A stretch of DNA of 64,000 nt from a bacterium. Its GTDB lineage: Bacteria; Myxococcota_A; Polyangia; Nannocystales; Nannocystaceae. Below are positions 49,030 to 57,067 of the stretch, one piece after another. How positions within the stretch are numbered: position 1 is the stretch's first letter; the number at the start of each line of letters is the position of its first letter. The DNA is taken from NCBI GenBank assembly GCA_024742475.1, contig JANSYI010000022.1, forward strand, positions 62,001-126,000, in the 5' to 3' direction. Position numbers and translations under genes: made by a program. The notes under the pieces are model-generated. The model was not told where the DNA came from, made no database searches, and saw only the letters and a list, made by a program, of their open reading frames with translations.

Positions 49030-49707
49030 ATGTCGAAGCGCCTGCATGTGCGGATGAACCGCGAGCAGCTTCTCGAGCAATCGGCGCACCTCGAGCATGG
49101 CGGGATGATGGTGCCGTCGCCGCGCGAGGTGCCGGAGCCGATGACGGACGTCTCCGTGCAGATCGAGACCAACGGCGTGTCGGCGCAGGTGGACGCGCGG
49201 GTCGTTCACGTTGCCGACGGGCAGGTTGGTCTGGCACTGCTCGACGCGGCGCAGGCACGGACGCGACTGCTGTCGCTGCTCGACCGTCCCGGTGAGTCCG
49301 ACGACGGCGCCGGCAACCTGCGACTTCGCATCACGCGAATGTCGTCTCTGGAGAAGCAGAACCTCGCGCTCAGCGGCAATCGGCTCGAGCGCATGGCGTT
49401 GCTCAAGGACAGCAACAAGGGCCTGCATACGCTCGTGCTGAAGAACCGCAAGATCACCTCGGAGGAGGTGCGCATGCTGGCGGGGTTTCGCAACGCAAAC
49501 CCACAGGCGCTGCAGAAGATCGCGACCAACGCGGAGTGGCTCCGGGACGGCCGCATCGTGACCGCATTGGTCGGCAACCCCAAGACGCCGCCCCAGGTCG
49601 CCGTTCGTCTGCTCGACCGCCTGCCGAACGCAGAGATCCGACGCCTTGCGCGGGCCAGCGATGTGCCGCCCGCGATAGCCCGGGCCGCTCGCCGCAAGCT
49701 CGGCTGA
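49030..49707 (+). CDS. PilZ-like protein with C-terminal helical repeat region
   Basis: The 225-aa protein has an N-terminal beta region with VDARVVHVADGQVGLALL, as in the end of PilZ domains, although the c-di-GMP RxxxR motif is not clear. The C-terminal half (about 105-225: MALLKDSNKGLHTLVLKN, ITSEEVRMLAGFRNANPQAL, ALVGNPKTPPQVAVRLLDRL, AEIRRLARASDVPPAIA) is a helical repeat of a type common in deltaproteobacterial PilZ-linked proteins. Probably a cytoplasmic signalling component. Convergent with the cytolysin-like gene. Confidence 0.85.
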   Translation: MSKRLHVRMNREQLLEQSAHLEHGGMMVPSPREVPEPMTDVSVQIETNGVSAQVDARVVHVADGQVGLALLDAAQARTRLLSLLDRPGESDDGAGNLRLRITRMSSLEKQNLALSGNRLERMALLKDSNKGLHTLVLKNRKITSEEVRMLAGFRNANPQALQKIATNAEWLRDGRIVTALVGNPKTPPQVAVRLLDRLPNAEIRRLARASDVPPAIARAARRKLG

Positions 49708-49720
49708 TCGGTTGAGGCTG

Positions 49721-51436
49721 CTAGGGCACGGGCGTGAAGGCCATGCGCACTTCGACCTGCTGGTCGCCGTCGGCGACGTTGTAGACGAAGTTGTCGTCGC
49801 GCCAGCCGTCTTCGTAGTCGATGGTGATCGTGTGGTCGCCGAGATTGTCGTCGGCGTTGAACGCACCGTCGTGCTCGCGCAGGTTGATGGTGATCGTGAA
49901 GTGGTGATCCGGCTGCGGCACGACGGGGATGATGTGCGAGTCGATGGTCCCGGTCTGCGGCCAGGACTGACCGGTGTTGATCGTGACCCACTGGTCGTCG
50001 TCGCGCTCCATGAGCGGGTAGGCGTTGGACTGCTCGTCCCAGCCGCGAATCCAGCCGTAGATTTCCAGGTCGCCGCCCGTGTCGGCACCGTCGTTGACCA
50101 CGTAGAGGTTTTGGAGGGTGAGCTGCACGTTCTGCGAGACGCGGGTGCACTCCTGCACGTCGTAGTCGGTGGTCAGCGCGAAGCCTGCGGGGCTGTTGTC
50201 GGCGAGGTAGGCCATCTTGTAGGCGATGGGTGCTCCCGGTGACTCGGGTGAGTACGTGCCGCCGCTCTGCAAGAACTCCGCGATGCCCTCGGCGCCTTGA
50301 ATCGCCTGCACGGCCACGTTGCCGTCACCGCCGAGGATGAAGGCGGTGATCTGGGACTCGGAGAGGATCTCCGAGTGGGTCAGCGACACGCTGCCGTCGA
50401 CGTCGACGGCTCCGGTGGAGAAGCCGAAGTCGAGCGCGGCCTTGAGCTCTTCGCTCGAGAAGTTGGAGGTGACCGCGAAGTAGACGATGCGGCCGTAGGT
50501 GACCGAGGAGACGTACGCGGGGGGCTCGCCCTGCAGCGTGGTCTCGACGTCGTCGAGGGTGACGCTGGGGTCGAGGTAGTCGCTCGGCCGCGCGGGCGGG
50601 TCGACGTCGACGGTGTAGTAGGCCTGGGTGAAGTTGACGAGGTAGCGGCTGTTTCGCTGGGTCTGGTCGAACTCCATGCTCGCCGAGACGTCGCCGGTCA
50701 TCCACGCCACGTCGAGGCCGAGCGCGAGGCTGAGCTGCTCGGAGCTGTGCACCTCGGTCATCTCGTAGGCGATGTTCGCGGGCGTGTTGCCGATGACCTC
50801 GGCGTCGAGGATGTCGGCCATGGCCTCGCGGAACGAGCTCAGGGTGGGCTTTTCGAGCGTGGCCGAGACGTCTCCGTCGAGCACGCCCTCGAGGGAGGCG
50901 GAGAAGGTGAGCGGGGCGCGGTCGAACACCTTCGGGGTGAGCGTTCCATCGCTCAGCGTGTCGCCGCCGATGATGGCTCCGGGGTACAGGGTGCCGGAGT
51001 TGTTGGCGAAGGCGACGATCTTGTCGAACTGCTTGGTCTCGAGCAGGTTCGTCGTGGTGCACATGTAGTCGCCGTTGGGCTCGGGAGCGCTGGCGATGCC
51101 CTCTTCGACGTCGTTGGCGGGCAGCTCGATCGTGCCCAGACCGATGATGTAGTCGTCGATGTCGTTGGTCGCTTCGGGCTCGCCCGTCGAGCCGTCATCC
51201 CATCCACCGGAGGACGCGTCCGCCGAGTCCGGGTCGTCGTTCGAGTCCGAATCGTCCCCGGAGCCGGTCGAGCCCCAGTCGTCCGTGGGGTCGTTGGGAT
51301 CGTCGCCCTTGGTCAGCGAGCCGGACGTCTGGCCGCCGTCGAGGTCTGGCCCGACCGACGTGGCGCAGCCCATGAACACGAGTCCCAGAAGAGGTGTGAG
51401 CCATCGTGCGGTGGTGTTCTTGGGGAAGCGCTGCAT
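49721..51436 (-). CDS. Cholesterol-dependent-cytolysin-like lipoprotein
   Basis: The 571-aa product has signal lipobox FMGC (Cys24), an Asp/Ser/Gly linker (to about 100), and then a domain matching the thiol-activated cytolysin family in order: GTLYPGAIIGGDTL, KPTLSSFREAMADIL, ANIAYEMTEVHSSEQLSLAL, YLVNFTQAYYTVDVDPPARP, PPAYVSSVTYGRIVYF, TAFILGGD, APIAYKMAYLADNSPAGF and TTDYD. The usual Trp-rich undecapeptide of domain 4 is absent; the C-terminal sandwich has LREHDGAFNADDNLGD in about that place. It should oligomerise into large pores. The lipid anchor is unusual for a secreted toxin. Confidence 0.92.
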   Translation of the reverse strand: MQRFPKNTTARWLTPLLGLVFMGCATSVGPDLDGGQTSGSLTKGDDPNDPTDDWGSTGSGDDSDSNDDPDSADASSGGWDDGSTGEPEATNDIDDYIIGLGTIELPANDVEEGIASAPEPNGDYMCTTTNLLETKQFDKIVAFANNSGTLYPGAIIGGDTLSDGTLTPKVFDRAPLTFSASLEGVLDGDVSATLEKPTLSSFREAMADILDAEVIGNTPANIAYEMTEVHSSEQLSLALGLDVAWMTGDVSASMEFDQTQRNSRYLVNFTQAYYTVDVDPPARPSDYLDPSVTLDDVETTLQGEPPAYVSSVTYGRIVYFAVTSNFSSEELKAALDFGFSTGAVDVDGSVSLTHSEILSESQITAFILGGDGNVAVQAIQGAEGIAEFLQSGGTYSPESPGAPIAYKMAYLADNSPAGFALTTDYDVQECTRVSQNVQLTLQNLYVVNDGADTGGDLEIYGWIRGWDEQSNAYPLMERDDDQWVTINTGQSWPQTGTIDSHIIPVVPQPDHHFTITINLREHDGAFNADDNLGDHTITIDYEDGWRDDNFVYNVADGDQQVEVRMAFTPVP

Positions 51437-51450
51437 CGTTCGACCTGCGG

Positions 51451-51464
51451 CCCCGACGTCGGGG
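51451..51464 (-). promoter_or_regulatory. Palindrome in the cytolysin leader
   Basis: CCCCGACGTCGGGG is a perfect 14-bp palindrome lying between the predicted start of transcription and ATG 51436; an operator or an RNA hairpin near the ribosome site. Confidence 0.45.
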
Positions 51465-51472
51465 CATGGAGG

Positions 51473-51501
51473 ATATTAGCTTCCCTCTGACTACATGTCT
51501 T
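51473..51501 (-). promoter_or_regulatory. Promoter of cytolysin-like gene
   Basis: On the minus strand AAGACA and TAATAT are separated by 17 bp. The predicted leader is about 30 nt and contains the palindrome at 51451-51464. Confidence 0.45.
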
Positions 51502-51621
51502 GCCACCGGGTGACTTTTTCGATGTCGTCGGGGTGTCAGGCTCCGGCCATCGGGGAACCGCTGATGCAAGAAGGGCGCGAACTCGCCCAGCGAGCCGCGC
51601 CCCCTCGTCGGCGTATGCCGC

Positions 51622-53289
51622 CTACTCGACCGAGCAGCCTTCGCGGCGGAAGTCGGGGTCGATGTTCTCGTAGGCCTGCGCGCCCATCGTGAAGCTGGGG
51701 TCCTCGGTGATCATGACCGCGTTGTAGCCGTCGTCGGAGACGGCAGCGATGTCGGTTGCGGGGATGTCGTTCCAGTTGGTGCACCACACGGCGTCGGCTT
51801 CGGCGACCGAGGCCGCGATCGAGCTCTGCGCGTCGAGGTCGTAGAGCGCGGTGCGGGTGTCGTCGTCCATGCCCAAGAGCGTGGCGACGCCGTCGGCAAA
51901 GCCTCCGACCTCGATGTCGGTGCGGGTCACGTACACGACGTTGTCGCAACCCATGTTGCGCAGCACCAGCGTGGGGTGCAGGTCGGACCAGCCGCCGGCG
52001 GACACGGTGCCGTCGGGAAGCTCGAGCGCGCGCGCGAGGCCGGGCTCGGCGGGGCTGTACGACAGGGCGGTGCGCCAGGTGGCGGGCCCGATCGCGTGGA
52101 ACTTCTCGGTCTTGATGTCGTCGAACTCGGCGGCGTTGCGTGCCGCGGTGTCGAGGTCGTCCTGCTGGCCGAAGTAGCCGAACTTCACGTGGTCGAAGTC
52201 CACGCCGAGCTCGAACTCTTCACCGGCGAAGTAGGCGTCGCGAGCACCCGCCCACCGCTCGACGCTGGGGCCGGTGATGACCGACGTGGAGATGAGGGCC
52301 GGAAGCTCGCCGCCGACCTCGTCATCGATGCGGCTGCGGTACTGGTCTGCGTTGGCGATGAAGTCGTCGCGCCACGTGGTCGCGAGCGCGCCAAAGGCTT
52401 CGCCACAGGTTGCGCCGCTGTCCCCCATGGGCAGGGCGGCGACCTCGGCCCAGCTGAGGCCGCGTCCGGGCGTGGCGCAGCCCTGCATGAACCGCTCGAA
52501 GCCGTCGGCGTCGTAGTTGCCGTAGCCCGCGTAGAAGCTGCCGATGCGGCCGACCAGGTCCGCGACGGCGGCGAAGTCGATGAGGCCGGGGCGCACCAGG
52601 ATCTTCGGGTCGGACGCGTCGAAGCTGGCCAGGCCGCTCAGGGCGGCCGCGATGTCGCGGATGTGGAAGGCGGGGTCGGGCGAGCTTTGCAGCAGCGCGA
52701 GCAGCTCGGCGTTGACGAGCGAGCGGAGGTCTTCCGACGCCAGAATCTCTTCGAGGGCTGCGATGGCCGCGTCGGGGTCGGTCTGCGCGAGACCCTCGAG
52801 GTCTTGCTCGGCCGCGCGTTGAGCGATGGGGATGAGCTGCGTGATGGCGGCGGCCTCGGGGGTGCCCGCGAGCACGACGACGTAGCCCTGAAGGCTCTTG
52901 AGCAGGAGGGCGGCCCGGTTGGCGGCCTCTTCGGCGTCGCAGGTCTTGCTGTCGGCGCAGGCGTCGGCGACCGCCGGGTTCATCTGCACGGACTCGAGCA
53001 GGAAGGAGCTGATCGAAGCCGAGCTGCCGCCGGAGACGCCCGAGGTGAGGCCGTAGTGCTCGATGATGCGAGACATCGAGGCGAAGTGCGCGGTGATCAG
53101 CTCACCGTTGCCGCGGACGCCCATGCAGTAGCTGTGCTGCTGGAACGTCTCGGAGTCGCCGTCGCCGTCGGCGTCGTCGCACTTGGCCCCGTCGCACTGC
53201 CCACCGTCGGAGGCGTCGTCCGAGCCGTTGTCACAGGCGGAGAGGGAGAGGCTGAGAAGGGAGGCGACGACGATCGAGGAAAGACGCAT
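51622..53289 (-). CDS. Patatin-like phospholipase lipoprotein
   Basis: The 555-aa product has lipobox SLSAC (Cys19) and an acidic Cys-containing linker (CDGAKCDDADGDGDSE). The patatin fold begins MGVRGNGELITAHFASMSRI (oxyanion loop), and the nucleophile elbow is GVSGGSSAS with Ser86; a catalytic Asp is expected near the late segment VSAGGWSDLHPTLVLRN. Patatins hydrolyse acyl esters of phospholipids. The protein is much longer than minimal patatins, with a helical insert about 105-240. It lies 185 bp upstream of the cytolysin-like gene on the same strand. Confidence 0.9.
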   Translation of the reverse strand: MRLSSIVVASLLSLSLSACDNGSDDASDGGQCDGAKCDDADGDGDSETFQQHSYCMGVRGNGELITAHFASMSRIIEHYGLTSGVSGGSSASISSFLLESVQMNPAVADACADSKTCDAEEAANRAALLLKSLQGYVVVLAGTPEAAAITQLIPIAQRAAEQDLEGLAQTDPDAAIAALEEILASEDLRSLVNAELLALLQSSPDPAFHIRDIAAALSGLASFDASDPKILVRPGLIDFAAVADLVGRIGSFYAGYGNYDADGFERFMQGCATPGRGLSWAEVAALPMGDSGATCGEAFGALATTWRDDFIANADQYRSRIDDEVGGELPALISTSVITGPSVERWAGARDAYFAGEEFELGVDFDHVKFGYFGQQDDLDTAARNAAEFDDIKTEKFHAIGPATWRTALSYSPAEPGLARALELPDGTVSAGGWSDLHPTLVLRNMGCDNVVYVTRTDIEVGGFADGVATLLGMDDDTRTALYDLDAQSSIAASVAEADAVWCTNWNDIPATDIAAVSDDGYNAVMITEDPSFTMGAQAYENIDPDFRREGCSVE

Positions 53290-53450
53290 GAGGTGTTCCT
53301 ACGCGGAGCCACACTCTCCCACATGTCCTACATTTGCAAAGTCGCGAGGTTGGCGCATGGGAAACTGGTAGCGATTCCGTGGGCTTGGACTGCGGGTGCG
53401 GCGCGCGTCCCAAGACGCACCCCAGTGGATGCGTGAAGTCCGCCCTCGGG

Positions 53451-53945
53451 TCACAAGCCGTAGCGGGTCTTTGGCATGCCCAGCAGGCGAGCCTCCGCCT
53501 CGTCGGTGACCGAGAGCAGCGACTGGTCGAGCGCCGGAGAAGAGCCGCAGCCGCAGGCGATGACGTGGCGCTCCGGATCCACGGCGAAGTTGGCTCGGTA
53601 GGTCGCGTGCTCGGGCAGGGTGAAGACCTGGCTGACGGCGGCCTGACCCACGAGCACGAGCACCGTGTACGTGCCCGGGGGCAGCCCGTCGAAGCGGAAG
53701 CGGCCGTACTCGTCGGTGGTCAGCTCCCCGTCGCCCGCGAGGGCGCTCGACTCGAGCACGACGAGCGCGTTGCCGAGGGGGACGTCGGTGTCGCGATGTC
53801 GGACAGTTCCGCTGATCGCTCCACCCTGGCTCGCATCACACGTCAGAGATGGCTCCTCGTAGACGGCGAAGGGAGCCGCAGACTGGCTTGCGCGCGGGGC
53901 TGCGCAACCCGCCACGAGCAAGGCCAGCAACGCAAGCCGCCGCAT
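53451..53945 (-). CDS. Lipoprotein with carboxypeptidase-regulatory-like domain
   Basis: ATG 53945 gives 164 aa: lipobox VAGC (Cys14), then a transthyretin-like sandwich, GGAISGTVRHRDTDVPLGNA, LTTDEYGRFRFDGLPPGTYT, of the CarboxypepD_reg type, which usually serves as a surface or plug domain. The C-terminus has CGCGSSPALDQ and no catalytic residues. A longer frame upstream of the ATG lacks a signal peptide. Function is probably structural or binding. Confidence 0.85.
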   Translation of the reverse strand: MRRLALLALLVAGCAAPRASQSAAPFAVYEEPSLTCDASQGGAISGTVRHRDTDVPLGNALVVLESSALAGDGELTTDEYGRFRFDGLPPGTYTVLVLVGQAAVSQVFTLPEHATYRANFAVDPERHVIACGCGSSPALDQSLLSVTDEAEARLLGMPKTRYGL

Positions 53946-54160
53946 CAGGCACCGCTCCAAGCGCCCAGACACAGGGAGATCCACGTCGCGTAGTGGTGAG
54001 CGTGCCGCTGCAGATGCCGTCGCATGCCCTTCCTACGGGGAGGACGACGATCGCTTGCAGTGTTCCGTCACTCGGCCGCGGCATCTGGGGAGGGGCCCAG
54101 CTGGCCCGATTCGGCCTGTTGCGGGGTCGGCTCGGCGACAGCAAGAGGGACTCTGCCAGC

Positions 54161-54766
54161 GTGCCTCGTGAAAGCGCATCGGCCGAAAGAGGGTGCCCCA
54201 AGATCAAGGCGGCCCAGCTACAGGCCAACCTCCAGAGCCTCGAGCTCCTCGACGAAGCCGAGGAGCGTCGCGTTCGTGAGCGCCTCGGACCCGAGCTGAT
54301 CGCCGAGATCCGCGAGGCCGGGAGCGCGCAATGGTTTCCGCTGGAATACGACGTGCGGATCAGCCTTTGCGTCGTCGAGGTTTGCGGGTTCGAGCGGTCC
54401 AAGCGGTGGACCCACGACTCGACCGTCCAGGCGCTCGGTGGCGCCCTCCTGCGCAACCTCGTCCGCCCGGCCCTTCGGCTCTTCGGCGCCAAGCCGCAGA
54501 CCGTGCTGCGGTTTACGCCCAAGGTGCTCGACCAGCTGCTCGCCAACTGCGGTCAGTTCAGCCTGGAGTTCCCAGGCGAGGACACGACCGTCATCGTCGG
54601 TCTCGGCCTGCCCGACCCGTTCAGTGCCCCCACGCCCTACTCCGAAGGCTACGGAGAGGTCTTTGCTGCCGTCTGCTCGATCGTGGGTGTCACCCCGAGC
54701 GTGCAGACCGTGCGGGTTGCCCAAGGGCACGTCGAGTGGCGCCTGAGCACGTCCGAAGCGGCGTAG
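54161..54766 (+). CDS. DUF2378-like protein, separate locus
   Basis: GTG 54161, with AGAGGGA about 13 nt upstream, gives 201 aa. The pattern LLDEAEERRVRERLGPELIA, QWFPLEYDVRISLCVVEVCG, GALLRNLVRPALRLFGAKPQ and the C-terminal AVCSIVGVTPSVQTVRV resembles the TIGR02265/DUF2378 group in fold order, more distantly than the copy at 7199. Likely a cytoplasmic sensor-type domain. It has no co-oriented neighbour and is convergent with the lipase-like gene at 54782. Confidence 0.8.
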   Translation: MPRESASAERGCPKIKAAQLQANLQSLELLDEAEERRVRERLGPELIAEIREAGSAQWFPLEYDVRISLCVVEVCGFERSKRWTHDSTVQALGGALLRNLVRPALRLFGAKPQTVLRFTPKVLDQLLANCGQFSLEFPGEDTTVIVGLGLPDPFSAPTPYSEGYGEVFAAVCSIVGVTPSVQTVRVAQGHVEWRLSTSEAA

Positions 54767-54781
54767 CGCGCGGCTCGCCCG

Positions 54782-55570
54782 TCACTCGGCGGCGGCTTCG
54801 GCCGGCTGCACGATGCGCGATGTGGTCTGTCCCACGAAGTCCTCCTCGCGATCGAAGAACTCCCGCGTCTTGGCGTAGAACGGACGCGCCACGACAAGCG
54901 ACGAGTGCCCGCCGGGCATGACGATGTAGTCGTTGTCGGCGTCGATGCCTTGCAGAGGCTTGGCCAAGGGGCACAGGCCGTCCTCGGCGGCCTGAATCAT
55001 GCGCACGGGCAGCCCCTCGGGGATGGGCGCCTCGCGGAGGTCGCGGAGGAAGGGGCTCATCGGGAGGACCTGCCAGACGCTCTGGCTGACGGCGCCAATG
55101 ACCGCGGCGCCTGCCAGGCCGACCCAAGTGCCGTCGACCGGCGAGCCGAGCAGCGCCATGCGGCGGACCATCCGACTGGCCTGCAGGAACTTGACCGCGT
55201 GCAGCGAGACGAGCCCGCCCATGGAGAAGCCGACGACGTCGAACTGCTCGACCCCCAGCTCGTTCTGCAGACGCTCGAGCTGCTCGACGAATCGCTGAGC
55301 CGACCACCGGAGCGAGCGGGTCTGGAACGTGCCGTGGTGGTAGCTGAAGACGACGCGACCATCGGCCTGAAAGCGCTTGGTCATCGGCAGCATCGTGCCG
55401 CGCGTACCCAGGAAGCCGTGGCACAGGATGACGGGCGGTTGGCCCGGTTGCGTCCAGGACATGTCGCCCGCGAACCGGTTGCCGCGGACGAGTCCTCGCG
55501 CGTAGGCAGCACCGTGGGTCACGGTGCGCCGGACGAGCTCGAACTTCCCAGTCTTCTCTCGCTCTCCCAA
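54782..55570 (-). CDS. Alpha/beta hydrolase, lipase/esterase-like
   Basis: TTG 55570 gives 262 aa. The fold shows VILCHGFLGTRGTMLPM (oxyanion HG), the nucleophile elbow GFSMGG (Ser about 116), a late Asp (AAEDGLCPL) and the catalytic His in MPGGHSSLVVA. There is no signal peptide, so it is probably cytoplasmic. A TAGACT hexamer 9 nt before the TTG supports that unusual start. It probably hydrolyses an acyl ester. Confidence 0.9.
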   Translation of the reverse strand: MGEREKTGKFELVRRTVTHGAAYARGLVRGNRFAGDMSWTQPGQPPVILCHGFLGTRGTMLPMTKRFQADGRVVFSYHHGTFQTRSLRWSAQRFVEQLERLQNELGVEQFDVVGFSMGGLVSLHAVKFLQASRMVRRMALLGSPVDGTWVGLAGAAVIGAVSQSVWQVLPMSPFLRDLREAPIPEGLPVRMIQAAEDGLCPLAKPLQGIDADNDYIVMPGGHSSLVVARPFYAKTREFFDREEDFVGQTTSRIVQPAEAAAE

Positions 55571-55579
55571 TCCGAGTGA

Positions 55580-55585
55580 AGTCTA
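55580..55585 (-). promoter_or_regulatory. -10 hexamer TAGACT
   Basis: Minus-strand TAGACT with 9 nt to TTG 55570; predicted leader 2-3 nt. Confidence 0.4.
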
Positions 55586-55792
55586 GCAAGACGGAACGCT
55601 GATTCGTGCACGCGAAATGCATTTCACGGCGCATCTGCCGAATCTGCGGGGATCGCACGTGTGTCCGAACAGCCGACGAACCGTGTTTTCCCCGTGACTT
55701 CCGATGCTTGCAAGACATTGCCCGACAAGTGCGCCTGGAGCGTGGTTCGTATTGCGGAGGCCTGGTTCGCACCGGCGCCGAGGCCGAGGCGC

Positions 55793-55798
55793 TAGCAT
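55793..55798 (+). promoter_or_regulatory. -10 hexamer TAGCAT, leaderless
   Basis: TAGCAT ends exactly 6 nt before GTG 55805. Confidence 0.55.
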
Positions 55799-55804
55799 CG
55801 CTGG

Positions 55805-56266
55805 GTGGACCTCGTCGCCGAGATGCACCTGATCGCGAACGCGCTCGAGGCCGCGGGCATCGACTACGCAGTGTGCGGAGGTGTGGCCGTGACCGCCTAC
55901 GGCGCGCCGCGATCGACCGACGACCTCGACATTCTCGTCCGACCCGACGACGTGTCGCGGGTATTGGAGGAGGTCCGGCGCTTGGGGTACGTGTTCGCCG
56001 CGCTGCCGCTCTGCTTCGACGAAGGCACGGAACGAGAGCGCCAGGTTCAGCGGGTCACGAAGCTCCTCGAGGGTCAGCACCTCGTGCTCGACCTGATCCT
56101 CGCCGCGGGGCCGTTCGAGGGATCGTTGGATGACCGCGTCGAGGTCCGTCTCGCCGAAGGGCCCTTGCGCCTGGTGTCCCGGTCCGTTCTGGAGCACATG
56201 AAGCACCTCGCCGGACGCCCGAAAGACCTGGCAGATCTCGAGGCGCTACGTAAGCTCGAAGAGTGA
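55805..56266 (+). CDS. Nucleotidyltransferase-fold protein
   Basis: The 153-aa protein has the minimal nucleotidyltransferase signature: YAVCGGVAVTAYGAPRSTDD followed by LDILVRPDD, giving GG...DDLD with the metal-binding Asp pair, then a helical end KDLADLEALRKLEE. It matches the small AbiEii/MNT-like or DUF6036-type enzymes that often act as toxin or antitoxin through AMPylation. It overlaps by 4 nt (GTGA) with a 78-aa gene, so the two are translationally coupled. Confidence 0.9.
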   Translation: MDLVAEMHLIANALEAAGIDYAVCGGVAVTAYGAPRSTDDLDILVRPDDVSRVLEEVRRLGYVFAALPLCFDEGTERERQVQRVTKLLEGQHLVLDLILAAGPFEGSLDDRVEVRLAEGPLRLVSRSVLEHMKHLAGRPKDLADLEALRKLEE

Positions 56267-56499
56267 GCGGGCTCGACCCAGCGACGGTTGCGCGAAGGCT
56301 ACGAGCGGGAGCGCGGTTGTTTCGATTCCTCGACGCGGCGGAGGCCCAGCGGGCCATGGCGGGCGAGCTCGCCTCCGACGGCGTCCGCTCGGAACCGCAG
56401 CTCGACTTCGCCCAACGGGTTGCGCAGCGTCTCGAGGTCCTTCGCCAGCTCAACCGTCGGCGCGACGCCGTCCGTCTCCGCGTGTCGAGCAGCCTCTAG
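56263..56499 (+). CDS. Small helical partner of the nucleotidyltransferase
   Basis: A 78-aa product (VARRLRAGARLFRFLDAAEA, RVAQRLEVLRQLNRRRDAVR), helical and basic, not recognised. GTG 56263 overlaps the nucleotidyltransferase stop. Gene size, coupling and order resemble two-component toxin-antitoxin operons, but neither an HEPN motif nor a DNA-binding domain is seen in it. Confidence 0.7.
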   Translation: MSGLDPATVARRLRAGARLFRFLDAAEAQRAMAGELASDGVRSEPQLDFAQRVAQRLEVLRQLNRRRDAVRLRVSSSL

Positions 56500-56536
56500 C
56501 CCAAAAACGAACCTGTTGTGCGCTGGGCGTGCCGGG

Positions 56537-56542
56537 TATCGT
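56537..56542 (+). promoter_or_regulatory. -10 hexamer TATCGT
   Basis: TATCGT ends 8 nt before ATG 56551. Confidence 0.4.
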
Positions 56543-56550
56543 CGGTTGCG

Positions 56551-57039
56551 ATGCCCGTCGCGGAGCCGTTCGAGCAGCTCGCGCTCGACTCCCACATGGC
56601 CGTGGCGGGGCAGGGGCGTCTGTTCGTGGTCATCACCCTGCAGCCGCCGACGGTCGACTCGCTAGAGCGCTTCCGTCGATGCATCGTCGCCCGGCACGAC
56701 GCCGTCGGCGATTCGCTGCTCGGCGTGGTCACGCTCGGCTCGCGGCGACCCTCGCTCGAAGCAGGCGCGCGGCAGTCGGTGCTCGACATCTGGGCGGAGG
56801 TTCGCCCGCGCATGCACTGCTGCGCGGTCTGGATCCGGCGCGACTCATTCGCGGGCGCGCTCCAGCGGAGCCTCGTCACCGGCCTGCTGATGGTGCGTCG
56901 TCCCCAGATGCCGACTGACGTGGTCGCCACGGCCGAGGGCGCGGTCGCGCTGCTTGCCAGGGCCGAGCCTTCGCTCGACGCGGACACGCAGGCCCAGTGG
57001 TCGACCGGGCTCGAGGCGTTCGCGTCCGAGTTCGTGTAG
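56551..57039 (+). CDS. Unknown 162-aa protein, STAS/SpoIIAA-like pattern
   Basis: ATG 56551 gives 162 aa with alternating strands and helices: GRLFVVITLQPPTVDSLERF, LLGVVTLGSRRPSLEAG, MHCCAVWIRRDSFAGALQRS and TDVVATAEGAVALLA. This arrangement is common in myxobacterial proteins that look like STAS/SpoIIAA folds, a fold often involved in carrying signals; no active residue can be assigned. It follows the nucleotidyltransferase pair by 51 bp and has its own hexamer. Confidence 0.75.
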   Translation: MPVAEPFEQLALDSHMAVAGQGRLFVVITLQPPTVDSLERFRRCIVARHDAVGDSLLGVVTLGSRRPSLEAGARQSVLDIWAEVRPRMHCCAVWIRRDSFAGALQRSLVTGLLMVRRPQMPTDVVATAEGAVALLARAEPSLDADTQAQWSTGLEAFASEFV

Positions 57040-57067
57040 ACCGCGTACGCGGCGGGCGAGGTGGCGT

